DNA from: an uncultured Lachnospiraceae bacterium | GTDB taxonomy: Bacteria; Bacillota; Clostridia; Lachnospirales; Lachnospiraceae | Reading direction: 5' to 3' | DNA length: 64,000 nucleotides | Assembly: GCA_910585005.1 (NCBI GenBank) | Contig: CAJUCN010000002.1 | Span: forward strand, 224,293-288,292 | In this document: in pieces, positions 54,783-63,864 of the stretch | Layout of the letters: the number at the start of each line of letters is the position of its first letter | Numbering within the stretch: position 1 is the first letter of the stretch | Made by a program: the position numbers and the translations under genes | The notes under the pieces: generated by a model | Database searches by the model: none | What the model saw: the letters and a program-made list of their open reading frames with translations, nothing else | Told to the model about the DNA's origin: nothing

Positions 54783-56237
54783 ATGAGGTATGAGAAAAAT
54801 CAGATTTTGACGGTAGAAATTGAGGATATTACCTCAGAGGGAGAAGGAATTGGCAAGATCGAAGGTTATCCTTTTTTTGTGAAAGATACTGTAATAGGGG
54901 ATAAGGCGGAGATCAAGGTAGTCCGGGTAAAGAAAAATTATGCTTATGGAAGATTAGAGAAGGTATTAGTACCTTCTCCTTTTCGTGTAGAGCCGGTATG
55001 TAGTGTTCATAAACAATGCGGCGGCTGCCAGATACAGGCAATGAGTTATGTGCGTCAATTGGAGTTTAAGGAGTCAAAAGTCAGGAATAACCTGATACGC
55101 ATAGGCGGATTTGGGACAGATGAAATTGACCGGATACAAGAACCCATCGTAGGGATGGACGAACCTTTTTATTACCGGAATAAGGCGCAATATCCTGTAG
55201 GAACCGATAAAGAGGGAAATCCGATAGCCGGATTTTATGCAGGAAGAACGCACAGTATCATTGCAAATACAAATTGCAGTCTGGGATCTCCAGAAAATAA
55301 AAAAATTATGGAAACGATCCTGTCTTACATGAAGAATAACCGTGTAACCGCATATGATGAAACTACAGGAAAGGGCCTGATCCGCCATGTACTGATCCGA
55401 AAGGGATTTTACAGCGGAGAGATAATGGTCTGCCTTGTCATTAATAAGTCCTGCAAAAGAAAAGGGTCTGAGAATCATTTTTTGCCCCTGCAGGAAAATC
55501 TGATAACAGCTCTTACCCGGATCAAAGGAATGGCAAGTATTTCTGTAAGTAGTCAAACAGAAAAAACTAATGTGATTATGGGAAAGGAAATATATACCAT
55601 ATGGGGGCAGGATTTTATCCATGACAAGATTTTTGTACGAAACGTAGAAGAAGGTTTTACGTTGCAGGGTGATGGAATTACGTTTGCAATTTCTCCACGT
55701 TCTTTCTATCAGGTCAATCCGGTACAAACGGAAAAGTTATATAGTCTGGCGCTTTCTTATGCAGGACTGTCGGGAAAAGAAACGGTGTGGGATCTTTATT
55801 GTGGCATTGGAACAATATCCTTGTTTTTGGCAGGATGTGCCAGGCAGGTATATGGGGTTGAGGTGGTTCCTGAGGCAATTGAAGATGCAAAGGAAAATGC
55901 ACGACAAAATGGCATTAGGAATGCTGCGTTTTATGTGGGGAAGGCAGAGGAAGTGCTTCCCGAAAAGTATGAAAAGGAAAAGATCTATGCCGATGTGATC
56001 GTAGTGGATCCGCCAAGAAAAGGGTGCGATAAAGAGTGTTTAGAGACTATGTTGAAAATGAAACCGGAAAGAATCGTATATGTAAGCTGCGACAGCGCCA
56101 CCTTGGCAAGGGATTTGAAGGTGCTTTGTGGTGGCGGGTATGAACTTAGGCGGGTGAGAGCGGTGGATATGTTCCCAATGACGGTGCACGTTGAGTCAGT
56201 AATTCTGATGCAGTATTGTGGAAAAGAGAAGAACTAA
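54783..56237 (+). CDS. rlmD: 23S rRNA (uracil-C5)-methyltransferase, RumA/RlmD family
   Basis: 484 aa. TRAM domain at about residues 1-60, an iron-sulfur cysteine set CSVHKQCGGC plus a further Cys in TNCSL, a SAM-binding fold (VWDLYCGIGTISLFLA) and the catalytic Cys in YVSCDSATLARDL; VVDPPRKGC is conserved. Gram-positive members may act as dual RlmCD on U747 and U1939. It is the last clearly chromosomal gene before the mobile island. Confidence 0.93.
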   Translation: MRYEKNQILTVEIEDITSEGEGIGKIEGYPFFVKDTVIGDKAEIKVVRVKKNYAYGRLEKVLVPSPFRVEPVCSVHKQCGGCQIQAMSYVRQLEFKESKVRNNLIRIGGFGTDEIDRIQEPIVGMDEPFYYRNKAQYPVGTDKEGNPIAGFYAGRTHSIIANTNCSLGSPENKKIMETILSYMKNNRVTAYDETTGKGLIRHVLIRKGFYSGEIMVCLVINKSCKRKGSENHFLPLQENLITALTRIKGMASISVSSQTEKTNVIMGKEIYTIWGQDFIHDKIFVRNVEEGFTLQGDGITFAISPRSFYQVNPVQTEKLYSLALSYAGLSGKETVWDLYCGIGTISLFLAGCARQVYGVEVVPEAIEDAKENARQNGIRNAAFYVGKAEEVLPEKYEKEKIYADVIVVDPPRKGCDKECLETMLKMKPERIVYVSCDSATLARDLKVLCGGGYELRRVRAVDMFPMTVHVESVILMQYCGKEKN

Positions 56238-56244
56238 GGGGTCT

Positions 56245-56266
56245 AAACCACAAGATGTTGTGGTTT
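56245..56266 (+). other. Perfect 9-bp hairpin after rlmD
   Basis: AAACCACAA-GATG-TTGTGGTTT immediately ahead of the stronger terminator. It has no T run of its own. Confidence 0.6.
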
Positions 56267-56267
56267 G

Positions 56268-56316
56268 AGGGCAAAAATTGGAGTGAAAATTGACCAGTTT
56301 TTGCCCTATTTTTTTG
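56268..56316 (+). terminator. Strong intrinsic terminator of rlmD
   Basis: AGGGCAAAAATTGG (56268-56281) pairs with CCAGTTTTTGCCCT (56294-56307), one wobble pair, followed by seven T. Confidence 0.88.
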
Positions 56317-56330
56317 CCCGTTTTTATAGA

Positions 56331-56356
56331 TGATTATTATCAAGCTTGGGAGCCAC
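56331..56356 (+). repeat. Left terminal inverted repeat of the IS21 element
   Basis: 26 bp beginning TGATTATTATC and ending GGGAGCCAC, exact reverse complement of 58910-58935. Confidence 0.97.
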
Positions 56357-56468
56357 CGCCATATATAGTGGTTACGATAGAAAATATTGATGTGGAATAT
56401 TTGCCTCTTTTAAACTGTATTTCATGAAAGATTATATCTTTCAAATACATTTTAAGGAGGTTTTCTTT

Positions 56469-58028
56469 CTGTTTAAGAAAACAAGAGTGAGGCAGATCAT
56501 AGAACTGCTTCAAAAGAATCTGAGTGACCGGGAGATTTCCAATGTTCTTGGTGTCTCCAGAAATTCCGTTGCACGGATCAGACAGGTTTCTGATGGTTAC
56601 AATGGGGAATGGGAGGAACTTCTGATGATGACTGACGATGAATGATATCGCTTCTTTTATCCCGATAAGTTCAAACCCAAAAACAGTTATGCTCCGGTTG
56701 ATTATGCATATGTTCACAGGGAACTCAGTAAAGCTGGGGTCACGGAAGTTCTCTTATGGGAAGAATACTGTGAAAAATGTAAGAAAGAAGGTGTAAAACC
56801 CTGCTCCTATCCTACATTCGCCAGGAGTTATAAAGGGTATACGGTCAGCAAAAATTATACCAGCCATGTGGAGCATAAACCGGGTGTCACACTGGAAATT
56901 GACTGGTCAGGACCAACAATGAGTTATATTGATTCGGATAAGAATAAAGAATGTACGGTGTACCTTTTTGTTGCAACATTTCCCTATAGTCAGTATACAT
57001 ATATAGAAGCTGCAGCTTCTATGAATCAGTCCGACTGGTTGTACTGTAATGTACATATGTTGGAATTTTTTGAAGGTTCTCCTGTGAAGATTGTATGTGA
57101 TAACCTGAAAACTGGAGTTATCACTCATCCCAAACACGGAGAGATTATCTTAAATGATGCTTATTTATCTTTTGCCGAACATTATCAGGCCGCAATCATG
57201 CCGGCTGAAGTTAGGAAACCTAAGCAGAAACCAAGTGTGGAGGGTTCCGTGGGCAAGATTGCAAGGAAGATTATTGGCATGTTGAGATATGAAACATTCC
57301 ATTCCCTGGAAGCTCTGAATCGCGGCGTAATGGATGCGCTTGCTAAGCTTAATTCCAAGGAATTTCAAAAGAGAAATGGCAGCAGAAAGATTCTTTTTGA
57401 AACCGAAGAAAAGCCAATGCTGAGGGCTTTGCCTCTGACCCCTTTTGAGATATGTGAGTGGTCCTATAACCATAAGGTTGGGCCAAACTCTCATGTATGG
57501 TTTGAAAAAGGACAATACTCTGTTCCCAGCGATTATCTGAATCAATACGTTGATGTAAGATACAACAATACAATCGTTTATATTTATTCATCACATAAAT
57601 TGATTGCAGAACATAAACGCCTTCCGTCAGGACTTAAAAACGGTAAGGGAACAGAAGCATCACACCTTCCTTATCCAGTATATATTCCTGAAACTGTAGA
57701 ATCGGCTACCGCAAAAGCGGAAGAAATTGGCACAAATACAACAACTGTGGTATGCAGGGTTTATGAGAATGCAAAAATAAAAGAACAGGGTCTTATGGAT
57801 GTCAGATCCGTTCTTGATATAGCAAGTATGTATGGAGAAAAAACACTGGAGGAAGCTTGCGGAAGAGCTTTAAAGGATTTCCATATGATTACATACAATA
57901 CCCTCATTCCTTACATAAAGGATATATCTAAAAGCAAGAAAAATAAAATGAAGTCTGAGAACGAAAAAGAGCAAAAACATGGAATCGTACGAGGTGCAGA
58001 TTATTATAGGAAAGAAGGTACAAAGTAA
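56469..58028 (+). pseudogene. istA: IstA transposase interrupted by an in-frame TGA
   Basis: The N-terminal helix-turn-helix (VRQIIELLQKNLSDREISNVLGVS) runs to TDDE, then TGA at 56643-56645, then the same frame continues YRFFYPDKFKP to the end, including the DDE residues in EIDWSG, VCDNLKT and PSVEGS. Homologues read DDEL-Y-R here, so TGA replaces one codon, probably Leu. The expected start position (56469) is CTG, 8 bases after AAGGAGG, where an ATG would be normal; an ATG at 56424 has no ribosome site. Likely inactive, unless read through. Confidence 0.88.
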
Positions 58029-58792
58029 TGAATATAGAGATTAAGAAACAATTAGCAGTGTTGGAATTGGGGGATCTGGTATCTGCCATAGAAAATCAGG
58101 AGAAGGATGTGTCATTGGTAAACTTAAATTACAATGACAGGCTGGAACATCTCCTTACAGAACTTATAACAGAAAGACAGAATTGTTTGATCGCAAGGCT
58201 TACAAAGAATGCAGAGTTAAAGTATCCAAATGCAAATCTTGAAACACTTGATTGTGAAGCAAGGGGAATAAGCAAAGACATGATCGTCAATCTGGCTTCC
58301 ATGGGATTTGTAAGCGCTGCCACCAATCTGATTATTACAGGAGCGACAGGCGCCGGAAAGACGTATCTGTCATGTGTGCTTGGAGTAGAGGCGTGTAAAC
58401 AGACTTTGCGAACCTGCTATATCAGAATGCCTGATATGCTGGGTCATTTTCAAAAACACAAGGATAATCCCAGAGAGCAGATACGGTACAGAAAAAGGCT
58501 TGGAAACTACAAGGTTTTGATCATTGATGAATGGTTAAACTATAAAATCAATGAAAGGGAATCGAAATTTATATACGAACTTATAGAACAAAGATGTGGA
58601 AACAGTCCAACGGTTTTTGTGGTGCAATACGATGTGGAGGATTGGCATGAGAGGCTTGGAGGTGGAACACAGGCAGATTCCATTATGGATAGAATCATCC
58701 ATAATTCTTATACGATACCAACAACAGATAACAATTTAAGAAAACTATATGATTCTAAGAAGGCAAAAGTCGTAATTGATTCATTAGGGTAA
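58028..58792 (+). CDS. istB: IstB helper ATPase of IS21
   Basis: 254-aa AAA+ protein with Walker A GATGAGKT and Walker B VLIIDEW; it regulates target choice and strand transfer with IstA. The start overlaps the istA stop (TAATG). It looks intact, with full normal length. Confidence 0.94.
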   Translation: MNIEIKKQLAVLELGDLVSAIENQEKDVSLVNLNYNDRLEHLLTELITERQNCLIARLTKNAELKYPNANLETLDCEARGISKDMIVNLASMGFVSAATNLIITGATGAGKTYLSCVLGVEACKQTLRTCYIRMPDMLGHFQKHKDNPREQIRYRKRLGNYKVLIIDEWLNYKINERESKFIYELIEQRCGNSPTVFVVQYDVEDWHERLGGGTQADSIMDRIIHNSYTIPTTDNNLRKLYDSKKAKVVIDSLG

Positions 58793-58875
58793 TATCGCAT
58801 ATTTATGATAGTAATGGCATGGCTGCAATGGCAGTCATTCCATTTGTAACAATACTATATATAGTGGTTTATGGC

Positions 58876-58897
58876 GGCTCTCAAGCGTGATAATTAT
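58876..58897 (+). repeat. Subterminal copy of the right IS end
   Basis: 22 bp matching 58912-58933 in direct orientation at 19 positions (GGCTC-CAAGC-TGATAAT core). IS21 elements usually carry several such transposase-binding repeats at each end; I see no equivalent second copy on the left. Confidence 0.75.
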
Positions 58898-58909
58898 ATT
58901 GAAAACAAA

Positions 58910-58935
58910 GTGGCTCCCAAGCTTGATAATAATCA
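58910..58935 (-). repeat. Right terminal inverted repeat of the IS21 element
   Basis: Exact 26-bp inverse of the left end. The serine recombinase remnant begins at the next base. Confidence 0.97.
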
Positions 58936-59522
58936 CATGGGCAAGAAACGGCAGAAAGAAGATCGTCTGGAGATGCTCGAACCGCTTGACAAACGGGGTA
59001 AAGAAATGTGGGGATTCCGAAACGCTGGAAGAGGGCGCATTAAACAGGGCGGTCATGGAGGCTATCCACCGCATCACAAGAAACGAGGGCGATTTTGTAG
59101 GCGCATTCCGGCAGAATGTTATCCGGGTGATTGGCAGTTACGGAAGGGAACAGCAGCCCGACGAATACACCGGCAGGATAAAAGCCAAACAGGAAGAGAT
59201 GGTTGCCCTGATCGCGGAGAACGCAAAGACAGGTGCCTATACGCAGGAGTATGATGAACGCTACCGCAGGATCGCGAAGGAGATCAATGCCCTGAAAGAA
59301 GAACAGGCGGAGGCAGGGAAAAAGAAAAAGCTGGCTGAAAACTATGAACAGCGGATGAAGGATATGGATGCTTTCCTGAGCGGAAACAGCGGCCAGATAC
59401 CGGAATTTGACAACGACCTTGTCAGACGGCTGGTTGCCAGCATCAAAGTAATCTCGGCGGATAGGATACAGATACAGTTCCAGTCAGGCATCGTCATGGA
59501 ACAGGAGATCGGGAATGAGTAA
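58936..59522 (+). pseudogene. C-terminal remnant of a large serine recombinase
   Basis: Open frame from the IS boundary (WARNGRKKIVWRCSNRL... to GNE and TAA). This is the zinc-ribbon and coiled-coil/DUF4368-type end of recombinases of Tn4451/ICE type: W-x-RNG-KK-VWRC, then a coiled coil rich in E, K and A, then DLVRRLVASIKVIS. About 195 residues are left; the catalytic serine domain and most of the recombinase domain are absent and not found left of the IS. It is non-functional as it stands. Confidence 0.85.
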
Positions 59523-59579
59523 AATAGGGCAGGCATGACAACAGAATAAAAGATGTTGTTTCTGCCGGTCTGCGGTAAG

Positions 59580-59612
59580 AATAAAATGCCCGTCAGAGAC
59601 GGGTGTTTTATT
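59580..59612. terminator. Hairpin terminator after the recombinase remnant
   Basis: AATAAAATGCCCGTC (59580-59594) pairs with GACGGGTGTTTTATT (59598-59612), two wobble pairs and a 3-nt loop; A and T runs make it usable in both directions. The 338-bp stretch 59523-59860 otherwise holds only the short frame at 59655 and a promoter. Confidence 0.7.
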
Positions 59613-59654
59613 GTTGGCACAGGCAGAGAAATGATAGAATGGAGAGGTGGAGAT

Positions 59655-59771
59655 ATGGGTTTTGTAATGGGGTTGTCGGTGAGATATGTTATTTTTACGG
59701 CTGCGACTTTTATGGTTGGTGGGATTATGGGGTATTTTTTGACGGTTATTCCTGCCGTAAATTTACGATAA
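59655..59771 (+). CDS. Possible 38-aa membrane peptide
   Basis: Start ATG preceded by GGAGAGGTGG; the product is largely hydrophobic (VIFTAATFMVGGIMGYFLTVIP) and would span the membrane once. I know no homologue. It could be a toxin-like or element-associated peptide, or a chance frame. A TTGTTG-18-TAGAAT pair at 59611-59640 could drive it. Confidence 0.35.
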   Translation: MGFVMGLSVRYVIFTAATFMVGGIMGYFLTVIPAVNLR

Positions 59772-59781
59772 GAGATTTCGG

Positions 59782-59810
59782 TTGGAGTTATATTTAAATT
59801 GTTGTATAAT
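59782..59810 (+). promoter_or_regulatory. Promoter of the defence island operon
   Basis: TTGGAG (59782-59787) and consensus TATAAT (59805-59810), spacer 17 bp, 50 bp ahead of the gene at 59861. No other good promoter is visible before qatB. Confidence 0.65.
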
Positions 59811-59860
59811 GTTGAAAGAGAAGAAGTTGTAAATTTATTGTTAATTTTGAGGAAAGAAAA

Positions 59861-61111
59861 ATGGCACAGTTTAGAATAAAAACCAGTAAAAATGAAATAT
59901 TATGTCCAAACGAAATGGATAAGTATGAAAAAAAGTCATTATATGATAAATGTAAAAATGAAAACGTGAAGCTTTTTTGCAACTGTAATGGGAAGTGTGA
60001 ATATAAAGTTCGTAACGGAAATTGGGCGATATATCCATGTAGTCAAGGAAAGCAAGCGGATCATGAGGATTGGTGTCCGAAATCAAAAGTATACCTAAAC
60101 AAACGTGATTATAATGCTGGATTTTTGATTGATGATGAGACAGGAGAGGTACAAGTGCATTTGTCGGAACCATTGACGCGCAGGGAACAAAATGAAAACG
60201 AACCGAATGAAAATGACCCAAATGAGAATGTTCCACGGAATCATGATGGGGGAGGTAGAAGATATCCTCAGCATCAGCAAGGGGAAATTACAATTTCTGC
60301 AATGATAAAAAAGATGAATATGCTTACATTTAAGCATGTTGCATTTTACAAAGGAAATAATGAGACAGTGTACCCCAAGATAGATGTAATGATTAAGAAA
60401 ATGTTCTGGGCGGAAAAGAGAACAAGGATAGGAACTAAGAAAAAATGTATCGCTGATTTAAGCCGTGTAAAAGATGGTCTGGAATTTGTATATAAAGAAT
60501 TGGCAGAGATACCTCCGTATAGAGTAGATGATAGAATCACGCGTTTGGTAATAAAAGAAGAGAAAGATGGTAAGACGTTATCGGTTCCTGTTTATACACA
60601 AGAATTAATTAGAGCACTTGAGGAGTACGAAAATACATACGCGACTAATGACCTATCTAATAGAAATATTATTTTAGCAGGATTTAGAGATAAGTATGCA
60701 ATGTATAGCCTACGATTTCTTTTGGTAAACGATTATGGGTTGTTTTCTGAGAGTAATTATGAAGTGCAAATGTATAATGCCATTTGTGAAATAATGAATC
60801 AAAATAGATTCAAGGAAAAAGGTGTATTCTTTTATAAGCCTTTTGAGTACGGGTATGGTGCCTATGGGGACAAATATTTGGAAGATGGCATTATAGAATT
60901 TGAAGGGACAAATAGAAAAATAGTTATAGAAGTTTATGGTAGAAATGATGAGGATTATTTGGAAAGAAAGGATATTAAGTCCCAGATGCTTTACAGGAAG
61001 GATAATATATATATTTATATTCCATGGGAGGCATATAATAATGAGCCCCTACCATATAAGAGAATTTGTGCTGAAATAGAAAGGGTATTAAAGGACGTAA
61101 ATTCTCAATGA
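59861..61111 (+). CDS. Cys-cluster protein with restriction-endonuclease-like C-terminus (DUF1173/CoiA-like)
   Basis: 416 aa. The N-terminal cluster FCNCNGKC...YPCSQGKQADHEDWCP (about residues 45-75) looks metal-binding and recalls DUF1173 and CoiA-type proteins. A low-complexity linker of three NEN-x-P repeats follows (about 111-125). The C-terminal part has EDGIIEFE...IVIEVYG...K, which fits a PD-(D/E)XK core with Tyr in place of the usual Lys. I cannot name the family with certainty. It shares a promoter and a 44-bp gap with qatA, so it may be an added nuclease of the Qat locus or an independent gene. Confidence 0.6.
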   Translation: MAQFRIKTSKNEILCPNEMDKYEKKSLYDKCKNENVKLFCNCNGKCEYKVRNGNWAIYPCSQGKQADHEDWCPKSKVYLNKRDYNAGFLIDDETGEVQVHLSEPLTRREQNENEPNENDPNENVPRNHDGGGRRYPQHQQGEITISAMIKKMNMLTFKHVAFYKGNNETVYPKIDVMIKKMFWAEKRTRIGTKKKCIADLSRVKDGLEFVYKELAEIPPYRVDDRITRLVIKEEKDGKTLSVPVYTQELIRALEEYENTYATNDLSNRNIILAGFRDKYAMYSLRFLLVNDYGLFSESNYEVQMYNAICEIMNQNRFKEKGVFFYKPFEYGYGAYGDKYLEDGIIEFEGTNRKIVIEVYGRNDEDYLERKDIKSQMLYRKDNIYIYIPWEAYNNEPLPYKRICAEIERVLKDVNSQ

Positions 61112-61155
61112 TTGTTTAAAGAAAGTGAGAAAAGATTAATGGAGGAGCTAGAAAG

Positions 61156-63034
61156 ATGATTTTATCTGATAATGAAACCAAAGTTGATTTACTTAATAAT
61201 GAGGCGATAGCAAAGACAATAGTTTCTCTTATTAAAGACAGCAAAGAGCAACCAATTTCTATCGGTATTCATGGGGACTGGGGAGCAGGCAAATCTAGTA
61301 TTCTTGAAATGGTAGAAAATGAAGTAAAGACGTCTGCCACAGAGTCAGGTAAAAAGTATGCATGTATTCGATTTAATGGTTGGAAGCATCAAGGATTTGA
61401 AGATTCCAAAGTTGTTTTAATGAGTTCTATTATTTCAGAGCTTGAGAAAAAAGAAAAACTTGGTGCGAAGGCTGGAGAAATATTAAGAAAACTGTGGGGA
61501 AATATAAATTGGATGAGCGTAGCCAAGACTGCCGGAAAAACAGCATTGGGACTTGCTACAGGTACAGCGCCTCTTACATTACTATCTTCAACGATGGGAT
61601 ATTTTGAAAGCAACGGTAATCACCGAAGAAGGAATTGCTGGAGCAATTGAGTCTATTGGTGGCTATTTAAAGGATGCCAACATTACGGAAGATACATCAA
61701 GTAATAAACAATTCTCTGAATTTCAGGAAAATTTTAATGAATTGTTAGAGGATGCATCTATTGAAAAACTCATTATATTAATTGATGACTTGGATAGATG
61801 TTTACCAGATGTGGCAATCAATACACTAGAAGCAGTAAGATTGTTCATGTTTACAGAAAAAACAGCATTTGTAGTTGCAGCAGATGAAAGTATGATACGT
61901 TATGCAGTCAAAAAGCATTTTCCAGATGCAATTGATGAAAATAAATTTAATACAGGTGATGCTTTTGCAAATAGATATTTAGAAAAATTGATTCAGATTC
62001 CATTTAGAATTCCTGCATTAGGTGAGGTAGAGGCTTGTATATACATAATGCTACTTATGGTAGGCTCAGTTTTTGCTGATGAAAATCCCAATTATAAAAA
62101 GCTGAGGGAAGAAGGATTATCAAGAATTAGGAAGCCGTGGAATGTAGAAAGTCTCACAGTTGATGATGTAAAAGGGATTCTTGGAACTGATTATGAGAAG
62201 TCTGCAAATGAAGTATTGATTGCGACACAGATATGCCATTTGTTAGCGCAAAATACAGATGGAAATCCTAGGAAGATAAAACGGTTTGTAAATATGTTGC
62301 TGTTACGTTATGAGATTGCGAAGAATCGTGGGTTTGGAGACGAACTGGAACTTGCAATTTTAGCAAAGATGATGTTGGCAGAATATTATGAAACAGATTT
62401 TTATAAAGAATTACCTAATCATTTGGATTCAGAAGGAAAGTGGGGAGAAATTCCGGAAATACTTTCTGATATTAAAAAAATGGTTGAAGACAAGGAAGTA
62501 GTGGAATCAAAAGAGCGTTGGTATGATTTGAATAAGATTGGGGAATGGCTTATTACGGAACCGGAAATTATCGATAAAGACTTGAGACCATATTACTATG
62601 CTTGTAAAGAAAAAATTGATTACTTTTCAGGCAAATCTGCTCAAAATGATTTATCAGAAGTTGTTGATTTGCTTTTTAGAGATGAAATGGCGATTGTTGG
62701 TCGTATTGAGGAATTGAAAAACCTGACGAATCAAGAATCTGACCAAGTGTTTGATGTTGTTGTTCAAAAAATTATGGAAAGAGGTCAATTCGATACGAAA
62801 CCGAAGGGAACAGATGGGTTAATTATATTGGTGCAGAGTAAACCTGAACTTCGGAAAAGTTTGATCAATTTTATAGATGCTATTCCGGTTTCTAAAGTTG
62901 GTGTGTGGATTTTACATGGATGGGATAAAGCTATTCCAAAGGACTGTGAAGAAAGAAAAACTTTAGATCAATATTTTGATAAACTTAAGAGTAGCGGTAC
63001 ATCAGTTGTTAAGGCTGCTTTGAAAAAGATGTGA
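61156..63034 (+). pseudogene. qatA: QatA: KAP-family P-loop ATPase with a frameshift
   Basis: The first frame (61156-61650) has the usual start ILSDNETKVDLLNNEAIAKTIV and Walker A HGDWGAGKSS; the second frame (open through about 61610-63034) has Walker B LIILIDDLDRCLPD and the KAP core ending at KKM. The protein continues sensibly if one base is gained or lost within TATTTTGAAAG around 61600-61611. Restored length is about 626 aa, normal for this ATPase, the first gene of QatABCD anti-phage systems. GGAGGAG precedes the ATG. It is either a true mutation or a consensus error at the short homopolymers. Confidence 0.78.
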
Positions 63035-63045
63035 GGTGATTGATA

Positions 63046-63864
63046 ATGGGAACATCAACACATAATGGAGGACAAAAAGGAGGAACCCCGTTAGTGCCAT
63101 CATGGTTACAGCAACCTGATGAAAATATGCAGTATGAGACGCCTCAAGGTTTCAATGGTAATCAGATTCCACCAATAGGTAATGCAGATAGATTTACAGC
63201 TCCTCGTGGTGAGTTTACAAGGTATATAAATTCAGGTGGACGGGATAGAAGTTTAGGCCGGAAGAGTGTTTCTAATTACATAAGCAAATCTTTGGGTGGT
63301 AGTTCAAATGCAACACGAAGAATGGGAGCAGCTAGAAGCAGTACTGCGAGATTATTAAATATTGCAGGTGCATTTGCTTCAGGCGGAGCAAGGGCTGTCG
63401 AGCAATATCTTTCTATTGAAAATCTTTCTCACAAGACAGCAAGTGATGCATTTATTGCGATCACTGATTTTATTTGTCCAGATGGAGGACCACAAGATGA
63501 AGGTATTGCGAGGTCTGCGTATATTTCTGCAATAGAAGAATCACCAGAGATAGCTACAATTAAATTTGAAGATTTGACTGCTGAACAGATTATGCTAATT
63601 GTGGAACGTACTATGGCAAATGCAATATTTAGTAGAATTACAAATGATATTGGAAATAAGCTTATTTTATTGCCACAGGATAGGACTACATCGGACAGTA
63701 TAATAGTTCAAATGAAAGACTTTGTTAAAGGTTCTGTATCTGATGCAGTAGCTAATCTGGACATACAGACAGGGAATATTCGGCAGGGAGATTCGCTAAG
63801 AATAGTAGATCAAGTGTATAAGGAAGCATTTGATATTATGGTAAGTGCAGGTGAAAATGAATGA
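63046..63864 (+). CDS. qatB: QatB-like protein
   Basis: 272 aa, intact. The N-terminus MGTSTHNGGQKGGTPLVPSW and the pattern FTRYINSGGRDRSLGRKSVSNYI...ATRRMGAARSS...FICPDGG agree with the QatB proteins of QatABCD systems as I remember them; its biochemical role is unknown. The ATG at 63046 follows GAGGTGAT; a TTG at 63040 is an alternative. The stop overlaps the next start (ATGA). Identification rests on memory of the family plus its place after a KAP ATPase. Confidence 0.65.
   Translation: MGTSTHNGGQKGGTPLVPSWLQQPDENMQYETPQGFNGNQIPPIGNADRFTAPRGEFTRYINSGGRDRSLGRKSVSNYISKSLGGSSNATRRMGAARSSTARLLNIAGAFASGGARAVEQYLSIENLSHKTASDAFIAITDFICPDGGPQDEGIARSAYISAIEESPEIATIKFEDLTAEQIMLIVERTMANAIFSRITNDIGNKLILLPQDRTTSDSIIVQMKDFVKGSVSDAVANLDIQTGNIRQGDSLRIVDQVYKEAFDIMVSAGENE

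Larger units (their letters stand above)
56331..58935 (+). mobile_element. IS21-family insertion sequence
   Basis: 2605-bp element with perfect 26-bp terminal inverted repeats, ends TG...CA, and the istA-istB gene pair overlapping at TAATG. Flanks are ATAGA on the left and CATGG on the right, so no target duplication is visible. The short sequence ATATATAGTGGTT occurs in the same orientation at 56361-56373 and 58857-58869. Confidence 0.93.

Noticed and set aside
56643..56645. TGA in istA read as tryptophan or selenocysteine
   Set aside because: All other genes here end at TGA, TAA or TAG normally, no recoding structure is evident, and homologues have leucine at this point.
58871..59254. Overlapping 127-aa frame in the recombinase remnant
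   Set aside because: Basic, Gly/Arg-rich composition typical of an out-of-frame shadow; the other frame matches serine recombinase motifs.
61600..61611. Programmed +1 or -1 frameshift in qatA
   Set aside because: TATTTTGAAAG is not a classical slippery heptamer with downstream structure, and nearby qatC also shows indels, so mutation or read error is simpler.
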